A stretch of DNA of 64,000 bases from Crocinitomix catalasitica ATCC 23190 (GCF_000621625.1 NZ_JHXV01000007.1:62001-126000), one strand, 5' to 3'. Shown: positions 18,773 through 26,997, numbered from the stretch's first letter. Numbers and translations: made by a program. The notes: generated by a model not told the origin, from the letters alone.

Positions 18773-20830
18773 TTAAATAATTGTGCGTCCCAATTTATCT
18801 AGTAAAAGTAATTTAACTTTATCTAATTTACTATGTTCAATCATTAAATCCATGATTTGATCAATATTTTCTTGTGTATCAACTTCGTTCAGTCGATTTA
18901 TTTCACTTTGAATGGCTTTAATTCGAGTGATAACGACAGCCTGTTTAAAGGCGTAAATAGTCTCTAAAACAGCTCTGTCAAGATTGTCAATTTCTGTATT
19001 GATGCGAACTTTTAATGTTGACCAATTCGCGCTAATTTCATATTTCGGCGCGACCAGGTCGGCTGCTACACTACTAATATCACTGTTTTCATGGCGTGTA
19101 AATCGCTCAGAATTGTAAAGTATTCCTTCCGCTAATCCTGCGCAATATTCGTTATAAATCGCATTAAAGGTTTCGTTTTCGAAAGACATTTCATCTTTAT
19201 TGATTTCATGTGTAATCAATTCTACGACAGATACTTCAACCGCAGTTTCTTTTTCTTTACCATTTTCATCCACTTCAATTGATGTGGTTCGAACAGAATA
19301 AACAGCATAATTGAGCAGAATGCGAATTACATCCAATTCATAATAATAAAGAAAATCATCTTTTGGCTTAACAGTTGTTGTTGGTTGCGCATCGAGATAC
19401 TCGGGCGGAATCATTGCCTCAAGTGGAATTTCGTCTGCACTTAAACTTACTACTGGTTTATTCGTTTTTTGAGTGGCGTTGTCGGGCGTTCTTTGACTGG
19501 GATATGAACGTTGCGCATTTTGACTGTTTTTCTGACGAGATTTATTGACTTCGTTGGTTATCGTTTGCTCTTCAAAATCAAATATCTTGGTACACTCTTT
19601 AATGTAAATTTGTCGCTTAATTGCATCCTCAATTACCGCAATTGAATTAACAATATCATTGATTAATTGTGCCTTTTTTAAAGGGTCATTTCCTGCGTCG
19701 GCGAGTAAAACATCCGATTTAAAGACGATAAAATCTTTTGCATTCGTTTCTATATAGGTCTTAAGCTCCTCTGTGGTTGATTTTTTAGCGAATGAATCAG
19801 GATCGTCACCATCTGGAAACAAAACTACTTTCACATTCATCCCTTCAGAAAGAATCATATCAATACCTCTAAACGAAGCACGAATTCCAGCAGCGTCACC
19901 ATCGTAAAGAATGGTTACATTGTCTGAATACCGTTTAATCAATTTAATCTGATCGACTGTTAATGATGTACCTGAAGAAGCTACGACATTTTCAACACCA
20001 GATTGATGCATTGAAATTACATCCGTATAACCCTCAACCAAATAACAGTTGTCGTATTTTATAATGGCATTTTTGGCGAAAAATAAACCGTATAAAATTT
20101 TACTCTTATTGTACAATTCGCTTTCAGGAGAATTGAAATATTTGGCAATTTTTTTGTCAGACTTTAACGTTCTTCCTCCAAAACCTAATACTTTACCAGC
20201 AATACTATGAATGGGGAACATCACCCGACCTCTAAAAAAATCGAATTTTCTGGTGTCTTTGACTTTTGTTAAACCAGATTTTTCTAGATAGTTTAACTTG
20301 TAATTTTTAGCAAGGGCGGCCGATGTAAAGCCGTCAGATTGATCTAAACAATAGCCCAGTTGAAATTTTTCAATAATATCTTCCCGAAAACCTCTTTCTA
20401 AAAAATAGGATAAACCAATGGCTTTACCTTGTTCGTTTTTTAAAAGATTATAATGAAAATGATCTTTGGCAAATTCGTTGATAATGCTGAGATTTTCTCG
20501 AATAGAGTAATTCTCAATTTCTTGAGGCGTTCTTTCTCTGTCCTCTTTAATCTCAATATTATATTTGTTAGCGAGCCATTTTAATGCCTCAACATAACTA
20601 TAATGTTCTGCCTCCATTAAAAAGGAAACAACATTCCCTCCCTTACCACTACTAAAACATTTCCATATTTGTTTCGCGGGTGATACCATAAATGATGGCG
20701 TACGCTCATCTACAAAAGGGCTTTTCCCTTTGAAATTAGAACCCGATTTTTTGAGTGGGACGAAATCCGCAATCACTTCTTCAACCCGGGCGGTCTGAAA
20801 TATTTCATCTATAGTAGACTTAGGTATCAT
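18773..20830 (-). CDS. dnaG: DNA primase with degenerate zinc-binding motif
   Basis: Replicative primase, 685 aa, making RNA primers for DNA synthesis. The N-terminal domain is clearly DnaG (FKGKSPFVDERTPSFMVS, then GKGGNVVSFLMEAEHYSYVEA), but the usual CPxH...CxxC zinc ligands appear as Ser37, Val40, Cys58 and Ser61, so only one of four remains. The catalytic TOPRIM core is intact: FGGRTL, LVEGYTDVISMHQSG with the conserved Glu, and ILYDGDAAGI with the Asp pair. A low-complexity Gln/Pro/Thr linker precedes a variable C-terminal helicase-binding region. It leads a minus-strand run with mscS and gltS-like genes. I recall flavobacterial DnaG proteins of the same zinc-less type, so this is probably a lineage trait rather than damage. 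Confidence 0.95.
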   Translation of the reverse strand: MIPKSTIDEIFQTARVEEVIADFVPLKKSGSNFKGKSPFVDERTPSFMVSPAKQIWKCFSSGKGGNVVSFLMEAEHYSYVEALKWLANKYNIEIKEDRERTPQEIENYSIRENLSIINEFAKDHFHYNLLKNEQGKAIGLSYFLERGFREDIIEKFQLGYCLDQSDGFTSAALAKNYKLNYLEKSGLTKVKDTRKFDFFRGRVMFPIHSIAGKVLGFGGRTLKSDKKIAKYFNSPESELYNKSKILYGLFFAKNAIIKYDNCYLVEGYTDVISMHQSGVENVVASSGTSLTVDQIKLIKRYSDNVTILYDGDAAGIRASFRGIDMILSEGMNVKVVLFPDGDDPDSFAKKSTTEELKTYIETNAKDFIVFKSDVLLADAGNDPLKKAQLINDIVNSIAVIEDAIKRQIYIKECTKIFDFEEQTITNEVNKSRQKNSQNAQRSYPSQRTPDNATQKTNKPVVSLSADEIPLEAMIPPEYLDAQPTTTVKPKDDFLYYYELDVIRILLNYAVYSVRTTSIEVDENGKEKETAVEVSVVELITHEINKDEMSFENETFNAIYNEYCAGLAEGILYNSERFTRHENSDISSVAADLVAPKYEISANWSTLKVRINTEIDNLDRAVLETIYAFKQAVVITRIKAIQSEINRLNEVDTQENIDQIMDLMIEHSKLDKVKLLLLDKLGRTII

Positions 20831-20836
20831 TCAATA

Positions 20837-20844
20837 CAAAGTTA
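20837..20844 (-). promoter_or_regulatory. Consensus -7 element immediately upstream of dnaG
   Basis: The minus strand reads TAACTTTG, a perfect TAnnTTTG, with only six bases before the dnaG ATG at 20830. If used, transcription would start at or next to the start codon, giving a leaderless message. A TTG lies 27 bases further upstream, which is longer than usual spacing. Confidence 0.45.
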
Positions 20845-21003
20845 ATTAAAACTGTAGGTTTTGATCGCGTTCAAGTTAAAAAGAGTGATTATTTGTTTTC
20901 TAATAATACTTACACTCAAAAATTCACATTTTGTTATTTTATTAATATGCGAGACAACCATTTAAATCCTATTTTGTACTAGAATAGAACTAATACAATT
21001 GAA

Positions 21004-22593
21004 ATGAAAAAATTATACTTTTTAAGCTTATTAATTTTTGCAGGGAGTATCTCCTTTGCACAATGTGATTTGTCAACTTCGTTTACGTACGAAATTGAGG
21101 ATGGCACAATTAATTTTACGAATACATCGACTGGCGTCCCTGCAGATCCGGAGTTTTTATGGATAATTGCAGAAGTTGAATATGATATTGAAAATCCATC
21201 TGTTGATTTTGACGATGCTTACCTTCATCCAGGCGTTTATTTTGAAATTACTGGATTAGTTGATGGGGAAAGATGTTATGATTCTACTTGGCTTTATATC
21301 GAAGAACTAGTAGATTCATGTGATATCAATACGAATTTTACATGGATATTTGAAGATGGAAGATATTATTTTACAAATACTTCAACAGGTGAAGATGGTG
21401 AATCGGTTTATTCATGGTCTGTAGACGGTATTGATTGGTCGGATGATGAAAACCCTTCATTAGGTGAAGGTGATATACTTGACGGAAGTGAAGTTTGTTT
21501 AGAGATTACAGATGATGTTTCAGGTTGTCATGATGTTTACTGTTTCTCTTTTGTTATTGAAGAGGATTCTTGTGTAATTGACGCCAACTTTACATGGGTA
21601 TTAGATGGAGATACTTATTATTTTACGAACACATCTATCGGTGAGGGAGATGTGCCAACGTACCAATGGTTGCTAGATTGGGAAGAATGGTCTGATGATG
21701 AGAATTCAACTTTAAGTGCTGATGATTTAGTGGGCGGAGGAATAGTTTGCCTTGTTGTTTCAAATGAATTAGAAGATTGTGAACAAACTTTTTGCTATAC
21801 TTTCGAAGCTGCTCCATGCGAACTATTAACTAGCTTTTCTTACGAAGTAATAGGCGATAGTTTCTACTTTACCAATACGTCAACAGGTGAAGGTGCGGGT
21901 TCTGTTTATTCTTGGACTTATGATGGTGTTGAATTCTCAGCTGATGAAAATTCGTCAATGTTAACAGATGGTGTTCCAGATAGTAGTTTTGTTTGTTTTG
22001 AAATTTATGATTCAATTACGGATTGTCGCAGCATGTCATGTATTGATATTCATTCGGACGAATTTGACGACTGTGGAATGATTGTAGATTTTACAATGGA
22101 CGTAGAAGCTGATAGAATTTATTTTGTTGCAGAAGTAACTGACGGGCCAAGTGGCGCAGAATACGAGTGGTTTGATGATGGTGTATTGATTGCTGAGGTT
22201 GCAAGTCCTGACTTTGCAATTGGAGATATTGAAGTAGATAGTGAAATATGTTTGCGTGTGACAGATGGTTTTGGCATGTGTAGCGAAACAGATTGTGATA
22301 TCTTTTTAGGAGCAGGAGATTTGAATATTGAAAATGTAGAGTTGAACAACTTTACTTTATATCCAAATCCAGCGAACAACCAAATCAATATTCAATTTGC
22401 TGAAAACACATTAACACAAGGTCAAGTGCAAGTTTATAATAGTATTGGCGAGCTAATCATTCAACAAACAATTAACAGCGGTAATGCGATTGAAACAATT
22501 GCTGTGAGTGATTTATCAGAAGGATTCTATATTGTGAAAATTACAGATATGAATTCGGGTTATTCGAATCAAAAACGATTTGTAAAGCAATAG
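21004..22593 (+). CDS. Secreted acidic repeat protein with T9SS type A sorting domain
   Basis: Signal peptide (LIFAGSISFAQ), then five imperfect repeats of roughly 80-90 residues, each opening with Cys, a TSFTYE/NTNFTW-like strand and YYFTNTSTGE (PKD-like), and each holding further Cys near the end (e.g. EVCLEITD and GCHDVYC). The repeats are strongly acidic. The last ~75 residues (LYPNPANNQINIQF...GFYIVKI) form a T9SS type A sorting domain, so the product should be exported through the type IX machinery and attached or released at the surface. The Cys pattern suggests one or two disulfides per repeat. No enzymatic domain is visible, so an adhesin or structural role is inferred. The divergent dnaG gene lies upstream. 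Confidence 0.85.
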   Translation: MKKLYFLSLLIFAGSISFAQCDLSTSFTYEIEDGTINFTNTSTGVPADPEFLWIIAEVEYDIENPSVDFDDAYLHPGVYFEITGLVDGERCYDSTWLYIEELVDSCDINTNFTWIFEDGRYYFTNTSTGEDGESVYSWSVDGIDWSDDENPSLGEGDILDGSEVCLEITDDVSGCHDVYCFSFVIEEDSCVIDANFTWVLDGDTYYFTNTSIGEGDVPTYQWLLDWEEWSDDENSTLSADDLVGGGIVCLVVSNELEDCEQTFCYTFEAAPCELLTSFSYEVIGDSFYFTNTSTGEGAGSVYSWTYDGVEFSADENSSMLTDGVPDSSFVCFEIYDSITDCRSMSCIDIHSDEFDDCGMIVDFTMDVEADRIYFVAEVTDGPSGAEYEWFDDGVLIAEVASPDFAIGDIEVDSEICLRVTDGFGMCSETDCDIFLGAGDLNIENVELNNFTLYPNPANNQINIQFAENTLTQGQVQVYNSIGELIIQQTINSGNAIETIAVSDLSEGFYIVKITDMNSGYSNQKRFVKQ

Positions 22594-22615
22594 AAACATT
22601 AAATAATTATTAATT

Positions 22616-22646
22616 AGAAGGCGGACATTGTTCGCCTTCTTTTTTT
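22616..22646 (+). terminator. Intrinsic terminator after the repeat protein gene
   Basis: An 11-bp stem (AGAAGGCGGAC / GTTCGCCTTCT, one G-T pair, loop ATT at 22627-22629) is followed by seven T residues. It is a strong rho-independent terminator for the gene ending at 22593. Confidence 0.85.
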
Positions 22647-22660
22647 ATACACTATTTTTG
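22628..22660 (+). promoter_or_regulatory. Promoter of the sprT-like/manC genes overlapping the terminator
   Basis: TTG at 22628-22630 and TATTTTTG at 22653-22660 are spaced by 22 bases and fit the Bacteroidota consensus. The -33 TTG lies in the loop and right arm of the terminator of the previous gene, so terminator and promoter overlap. The TTG start at 22676 is 15 bases beyond the -7 element. Confidence 0.55.
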
Positions 22661-22675
22661 CAGAAATAAATTGGA

Positions 22676-23305
22676 TTGACGAAAACCGAAAATATCGTAG
22701 CGGTTGCCAAAGCTATAACTCCTTTTTTACCAGTTGCAACGGTAGATTATATTGCAAAGTTCATTGTAGAACATGATGTTCACTTTACAATTGCAAAAAA
22801 GCGTAAAACTAAATTAGGAGATTATCGACAGCCTTTTAGAGGTAGTTCGCATAAGATTTCAGTAAATGGAAATTTAAATAAATATGCTTTTTTGGTAACT
22901 ACAGTGCATGAGATGGCACATTTAACCACTTTTGTTAAATTTGGGAATCGTGTGATGCCGCATGGGCAAGAATGGAAAGCAGAATTTAAATTGTGTTTCG
23001 ACCCCGTTTTTGAATTGAATATTTTGCCGGAGGATGTTGAGATGGCTTTGCAAAAATATTTACGGAATGCCAAAGCATCTTCGTGTGCGGACGAACCACT
23101 TTATAGAGTGTTAAGGCGTTATGATAAAAAAACAAAACTATTGGTTGAACATTTAGCGTTTGGTGCAACTTTCCAACTAAACGGAAAAATTTTCGTTAAA
23201 GGTAAAAAGTTAAGAAAGAGATACGAATGCAAAGAATTTAATACCTCAAGAATGTATCGGGTATTAGGTCTTGCAGAAATTGATAATATAATTGAACATG
23301 AGTAA
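22676..23305 (+). CDS. SprT-like zinc metalloprotease-fold protein, TTG start
   Basis: 209 aa with a SprT/Spartan-like core: HEMAH at about residues 78-82, followed by FGNRVMPHGQEWK whose His supplies the third zinc ligand (about residue 96), and a C-terminal Arg/Lys/Tyr-rich segment. SprT-family proteins cut DNA-protein crosslinks or are predicted proteases; whether this one is active on a particular substrate is unknown. No signal peptide. The chosen TTG at 22676 (MTKTENIVAV) is the only plausible start because no in-frame ATG precedes the catalytic motif; the upstream promoter also points to it. It overlaps the next gene's ATG by 8 bases (ATGAGTAA), so translational coupling is likely. Confidence 0.8.
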   Translation: MTKTENIVAVAKAITPFLPVATVDYIAKFIVEHDVHFTIAKKRKTKLGDYRQPFRGSSHKISVNGNLNKYAFLVTTVHEMAHLTTFVKFGNRVMPHGQEWKAEFKLCFDPVFELNILPEDVEMALQKYLRNAKASSCADEPLYRVLRRYDKKTKLLVEHLAFGATFQLNGKIFVKGKKLRKRYECKEFNTSRMYRVLGLAEIDNIIEHE

Positions 23306-24386
23306 TAATTTTGCAATAATAATGGCAGGTGGAATCGGAAGTCGATTCTGGCCAATGAGTCAAGAAACACATCCTAAACAATTTTTAGATGTTTTAGGAA
23401 TCGGTAAAACTTTGATTCAAATGACTTACGAACGATTAACTAAAATCGTTCCAGACAATCAAATTTACGTTGTAACGAATGAGATGTATGCTGACCTAGT
23501 AAAGAGTCAAATTCCTTTAAGTGACGCGCAGATTTTAACGGAGCCAATGCGTAAAAATACGGCTGCGTGTATTGCTTATGCATCTCATAAAATATATGAT
23601 ATTAATCCTGATGCTAATTTAATTGTTGCCCCTTCCGATCACTTGATTTTACAAGAAGAACGTTTTTATGAAATCGTAAAAGTGGCGCTTGAAAAGGCAA
23701 ATTCAGGTGATAGCTTAGTAACATTAGGAATTAAACCTTCACGTCCTGATACAGGATACGGCTATATTCAATTCGAAGATGGTGGTGATATTTTGATGGG
23801 TGAGGTGAGAAAAGTAAAACAGTTCACTGAAAAACCGAATAGAGAATTGGCCGAATTATTCGTTAAAAGTGGTGACTATTACTGGAACTCAGGAATATTT
23901 ATTTGGAAAGCAAAAACAATTATTGAATCGTTAAATAAGTTTAAGCCAAGCTTAAATCAATTGTTTGCGACCAAGGGGAATGATTATAATACACCACAAG
24001 AGCAAACATTTATCAATAAAGCTTTTACGGATTGTGAAGATATTTCTATTGACTTTGCTGTATTAGAAAACGCAAAAAATGTTCATGTTGTATTGGCAAA
24101 CTTTGGTTGGTCTGATTTGGGTACATGGGGATCGTTAGACACGCATTTAGATCATGACGTTGAAGGGAACGCGGTGATAGGAGATAAAGTGCATATGTTT
24201 GAAAGCGAAAACTGTATTGTAAACCTTCCAAACGGTAAAATGGCAGTACTACAAGGTTTAACAGATTATATTATTGTTGAAGCACATGACATTTTAATGG
24301 TTGTGAAAAAAGACCACGAGCAAAGAATTAAAAGTTATTTAGGCGAAGTGAAAAAGAAGGATCCTGATTACTTTAAGAAGAAATAG
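23298..24386 (+). CDS. manC: Mannose-1-phosphate guanylyltransferase
   Basis: Makes GDP-mannose from mannose-1-phosphate and GTP, the sugar donor for capsule, LPS and glycoprotein synthesis. The nucleotidyltransferase signature AGGIGSRFWPMSQETHPKQF is at the N terminus, and VAPSDHLIL and FTEKPN are present. It is a single-domain protein of about 362 aa, without the C-terminal isomerase domain of bifunctional ManC/AlgA enzymes. I choose the ATG at 23298 (MSNNFAI) rather than an upstream TTG at 23292, because it overlaps the sprT-like stop in the usual ATGAGTAA arrangement. The symbol is the common name for the function; monofunctional enzymes in other taxa are sometimes called manC1 or algA-like. 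Confidence 0.93.
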   Translation: MSNNFAIIMAGGIGSRFWPMSQETHPKQFLDVLGIGKTLIQMTYERLTKIVPDNQIYVVTNEMYADLVKSQIPLSDAQILTEPMRKNTAACIAYASHKIYDINPDANLIVAPSDHLILQEERFYEIVKVALEKANSGDSLVTLGIKPSRPDTGYGYIQFEDGGDILMGEVRKVKQFTEKPNRELAELFVKSGDYYWNSGIFIWKAKTIIESLNKFKPSLNQLFATKGNDYNTPQEQTFINKAFTDCEDISIDFAVLENAKNVHVVLANFGWSDLGTWGSLDTHLDHDVEGNAVIGDKVHMFESENCIVNLPNGKMAVLQGLTDYIIVEAHDILMVVKKDHEQRIKSYLGEVKKKDPDYFKKK

Positions 24387-24739
24387 GTAGATTATAGTTT
24401 TTCTATTTTAATAAGGTCGTAATTTTTCTCTGTAGCCTTCGTACCTTTTGCGGTGTTAAAACTTCATCCTTTTCTTTTGTTTTCCCCTTTCCACTCAACC
24501 AAGTCCTGAAGGGACGACATACAATAGCGAAGGAAGGATTCCTTCGATAATTAAGTTGCCATAAGAAAGTTTAAAACCCCGCAGGGGTGACATCATATTT
24601 TTGAAAAAGTATTTGAAATATGGAAGAAAATATAGAGGTGATTAAAAATTTTATCTTTCATCCATCCTCTTTTATCTCTTCGCGTTAGGGATAGTAGTGG
24701 ATATCCTTTTTGTTTTCCTGATACTAGTCTTTACCAACG
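24387..24739. repeat. Intergenic palindrome cluster
   Basis: A gene-free stretch after manC. It holds a 13-base hairpin GTCC/GGAC at 24503-24515, a perfect 8-bp stem CGAAGGAA/TTCCTTCG at 24528-24546, and a CCCC/GGGG hairpin at 24577-24587 followed by TGACATCAT. The first and third both run into YGACAT, like two copies of one short palindromic element. The opening GCCTTCGTACCTTTTGCGG resembles a sequence commonly seen between genes in Bacteroidota. No coding frame is convincing. Confidence 0.5.
24689..24712 (+). terminator. Weak terminator-like hairpin
   Basis: GGATA at 24689-24693 pairs with TATCC at 24702-24706 and is followed by a run of five T. The stem is only 5 bp. It may stop readthrough from manC or be part of a dispersed repeat. 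Confidence 0.3.
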
Positions 24740-25021
24740 GTTAGAATTTTGTTCACAGGGCACTGAGGGCGTCGGCAAAAACAGCTCAATTAAAACGAGA
24801 ATGATAATCGACGTGGACTCGAAGTGCCATTAAGTTAGAATTTTGTTCACAAGGCACTGAGGGCGTCGGCAAAAACAGCTAAATTAAAACGAGAATGATA
24901 ATCGACGTGGACTCGAAGTGCCATTAAGTTAGAATTTTGTTCACAAGGCACTGAGGGCGTCGGCAAAAACAGCTAAATTAAAACGAGAATGATAATCGAC
25001 GTGGACTCGAAGTGCCATGAA
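24740..25021. repeat. Three tandem 94-bp repeats, each a long imperfect hairpin
   Basis: Three units of exactly 94 bp start at 24740, 24834 and 24928 with GTTAGAATTTTGTTCAC; a fourth begins as GTTAGCATTG at 25022 and is abandoned. They differ at two positions between units 1 and 2 and one base (CATTAA to CATGAA) in unit 3. In unit 2 GGCACT (24853-24858), GAG and CGTCG (24864-24868) pair with CGACG (24903-24907), CTC and AGTGCC (24917-24922), so each unit can fold into a hairpin with internal loops and an apical loop of about 34 bases. The period is not a multiple of three. A 25-codon minus-strand frame is broken by TGA in unit 1, so it is not coding. The units are more GC-rich than the flanks. 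Confidence 0.95.
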
Positions 25022-25063
25022 GTTAGCATTGTCTATAACAAAAAGATAAGAACGAATAGCCCG

Positions 25064-25103
25064 ACCCCAATACCTATCCAAAGTATTGGGTAGGTATTGG
25101 GGT
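25064..25103. repeat. Long perfect inverted repeat between the 94-bp repeats and sppA
   Basis: ACCCCAATACCTA (25064-25076) pairs with TAGGTATTGGGGT (25091-25103), then a T-G pair and CCAA/TTGG continue inward to a 4-base loop AGTA, an 18-bp stem. No T-run follows on either strand, so it is not a standard terminator; it may be a 3'-end stabiliser for sppA or a repeat element. Confidence 0.8.
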
Positions 25104-25157
25104 AACGCCCAAAATTTCTAATTTCTATTTATGTAAAACTATCGACTGTAAAAAAGC

Positions 25158-26954
25158 CTAGTCAATCCAAAATAAATATGGCATTCTAGCTTGAATGGTG
25201 CTTTGAGATCCTAGACCTTTTAGTTCATTATAGATAGACATTAATTGTTGATTGATATTGCTGTGCGCTGCAATCGTTTCGTCTTGTTCTTCTAACATTT
25301 CAAGGAATTCGAAAAACTTGTTTTGCTCTTGATTAGGAATGTATTTTAAACGAATGTCTTCAGTAGCAATACCCGCTCTTTTAGCCGCGTCTGCAATAGC
25401 AGTATTGATTCCACCGAAAGCATCAACTAAACCGATTTCAATTGCGTCTTTACCAGCCCAAACACGACCTTGACCAATGCTGTCAACATTTGCTTTTGTC
25501 ATTCCTCTACCTGATGCAACCTTACTGATGAAATCGTCATAAATATCGTCAACACCGCCTTGAATTAATGACAATTCGTATGCATCTAATTTTTTATTTA
25601 AAGATAAGATACTGTGTTGATTTGTTTGAACACGATCAAAAGTAACACCTAATTTATTTTTGAATAAATCACCTGTATAAGGTATGATTCCGAATACACC
25701 AATTGAACCAGTTATGGTATTTGGCTGTGCATAAATAGTATCTGCAGCACATGCGATATAATAACCGCCTGAAGCAGCTACATCACCCATTGAAACAATT
25801 ACAGGTTTAACCTCTTTTGTTTTGACAACTTCACGCCAAATAATATCACTTGCTAAAGCACTTCCGCCTGGTGAATTAATTCGAAGAACAACAGCTTTAA
25901 TTAATGTATCCATTCTAGCTTCTCTTATTTGATTCGCTAAACGGGTTCCGCCAATTTCACCTACCGTACCTTCGCCATCCACAATACTTCCTTCTGCGAA
26001 TATTAATGCAATATTTGTTTTGTCTAAAATGCCTAAAACACGTGCTTCATGTGTTTTTTTCATTGCGTACTTATGGAATGGTAATAGCGCCAATTCTTTA
26101 TCGCTATCAACCTTTGCTTTGGTTGATAATAAGTCTAATATTTCGTCATAATACTTAACACCATCAGCCATTTTATAATCGACAGCATCACCAGATTTAC
26201 GAATGAATACACTATCTGCAATTTCATTTAATCGATCAACTGAAAGGTTTCTTGATTTACCGATTGAAACGAGCATCTCGTTCCATAAGGCATCCATGTA
26301 TTTTTGTGTTTGTAATCTGTTTTCATCACTCATTTTATCGTAAATAAGTGGTTCGATGGCACTTTTAAATTTATTGTTTGATCCACGAATGATTTGCATT
26401 TCAACATCTAATTTTTCTAAAGCACCTTTTAAGAAAACCAATTCAGAGCCTAATCCTAAGAACTCTAACATGCCACTTGGGAATACGTGTAATTCGTCTG
26501 CTACGGTTGCTAAATAATATGCTTTAGCGGTATAGTTCTCGTGATAAGCGACAACGAATTTACCATCCGACTTGAAATCTTCTAAAGCATCGCGAATTTC
26601 TTTCACGGTTGCCATTCCAGCATTTAAACCATCAACATTTAAGAAAATTCCCGCAATTTTATCGTCAGTTTTTGCGATTTTAATTCCTTCTAGGATTTCA
26701 TTTAATCCAAACTTTTTTGTTAATTGAAAACTTGTTTGGTCGAATCCTGCATAAGTGAAATCACCAATTTGACCATCTAAAGTCATGTGCAAAACAGTTT
26801 TATCCTCAACAGCTAATTTAGGTGCTTCTAACATGCTGCTAAAGCCCGCAACAATACTGCTTAATATTAAAAAGAAAAGGCCTATTACTACAATTCCAGC
26901 AACGATACTTGCGATTAAACTTGCCCAAAAGGTTTTCCAAAATGTCATATTCAT
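25158..26954 (-). CDS. sppA: Signal peptide peptidase SppA, 67K type
   Basis: Inner-membrane serine protease that degrades signal peptides after cleavage by signal peptidase. The 598-aa length and tandem-domain architecture are those of the long (67K) SppA. An N-terminal transmembrane helix (LIASIVAGIVVIGLFFLIL) anchors it. The catalytic dyad is visible as a Lys in NNKFKSAIEPL, in the N-terminal domain, and a Ser in SMGDVAASGGYYIA in the C-terminal domain, with NSPGGSALASD upstream. The start could be Met1 or Met3, six bases apart. A -7 element TAAATTTG lies about 40 bases upstream. It is apparently monocistronic. Confidence 0.95.
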   Translation of the reverse strand: MNMTFWKTFWASLIASIVAGIVVIGLFFLILSSIVAGFSSMLEAPKLAVEDKTVLHMTLDGQIGDFTYAGFDQTSFQLTKKFGLNEILEGIKIAKTDDKIAGIFLNVDGLNAGMATVKEIRDALEDFKSDGKFVVAYHENYTAKAYYLATVADELHVFPSGMLEFLGLGSELVFLKGALEKLDVEMQIIRGSNNKFKSAIEPLIYDKMSDENRLQTQKYMDALWNEMLVSIGKSRNLSVDRLNEIADSVFIRKSGDAVDYKMADGVKYYDEILDLLSTKAKVDSDKELALLPFHKYAMKKTHEARVLGILDKTNIALIFAEGSIVDGEGTVGEIGGTRLANQIREARMDTLIKAVVLRINSPGGSALASDIIWREVVKTKEVKPVIVSMGDVAASGGYYIACAADTIYAQPNTITGSIGVFGIIPYTGDLFKNKLGVTFDRVQTNQHSILSLNKKLDAYELSLIQGGVDDIYDDFISKVASGRGMTKANVDSIGQGRVWAGKDAIEIGLVDAFGGINTAIADAAKRAGIATEDIRLKYIPNQEQNKFFEFLEMLEEQDETIAAHSNINQQLMSIYNELKGLGSQSTIQARMPYLFWID

Positions 26955-26989
26955 ATACTATAGTTTGAAGTAAATTTAAAAAGGAATTG

Positions 26990-26997
26990 CAAATTTA
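26990..26997 (-). promoter_or_regulatory. Consensus -7 element upstream of sppA
   Basis: Minus strand TAAATTTG, a perfect TAnnTTTG, about 36 bases before the sppA start. No convincing -33 TTG at normal spacing. Confidence 0.4.

Noticed and set aside
24740-25021. 25-codon minus-strand reading frame in each 94-bp repeat
   Set aside because: The frame opens with ATG and ends with TGA in units 2 and 3, but unit 1 has TGA at the fifteenth codon. The period is not a multiple of three. A conserved small peptide is unlikely.
24740-25021. CRISPR array
   Set aside because: Units are directly adjacent and nearly identical over their full length; there are no variable spacers and no cas genes.
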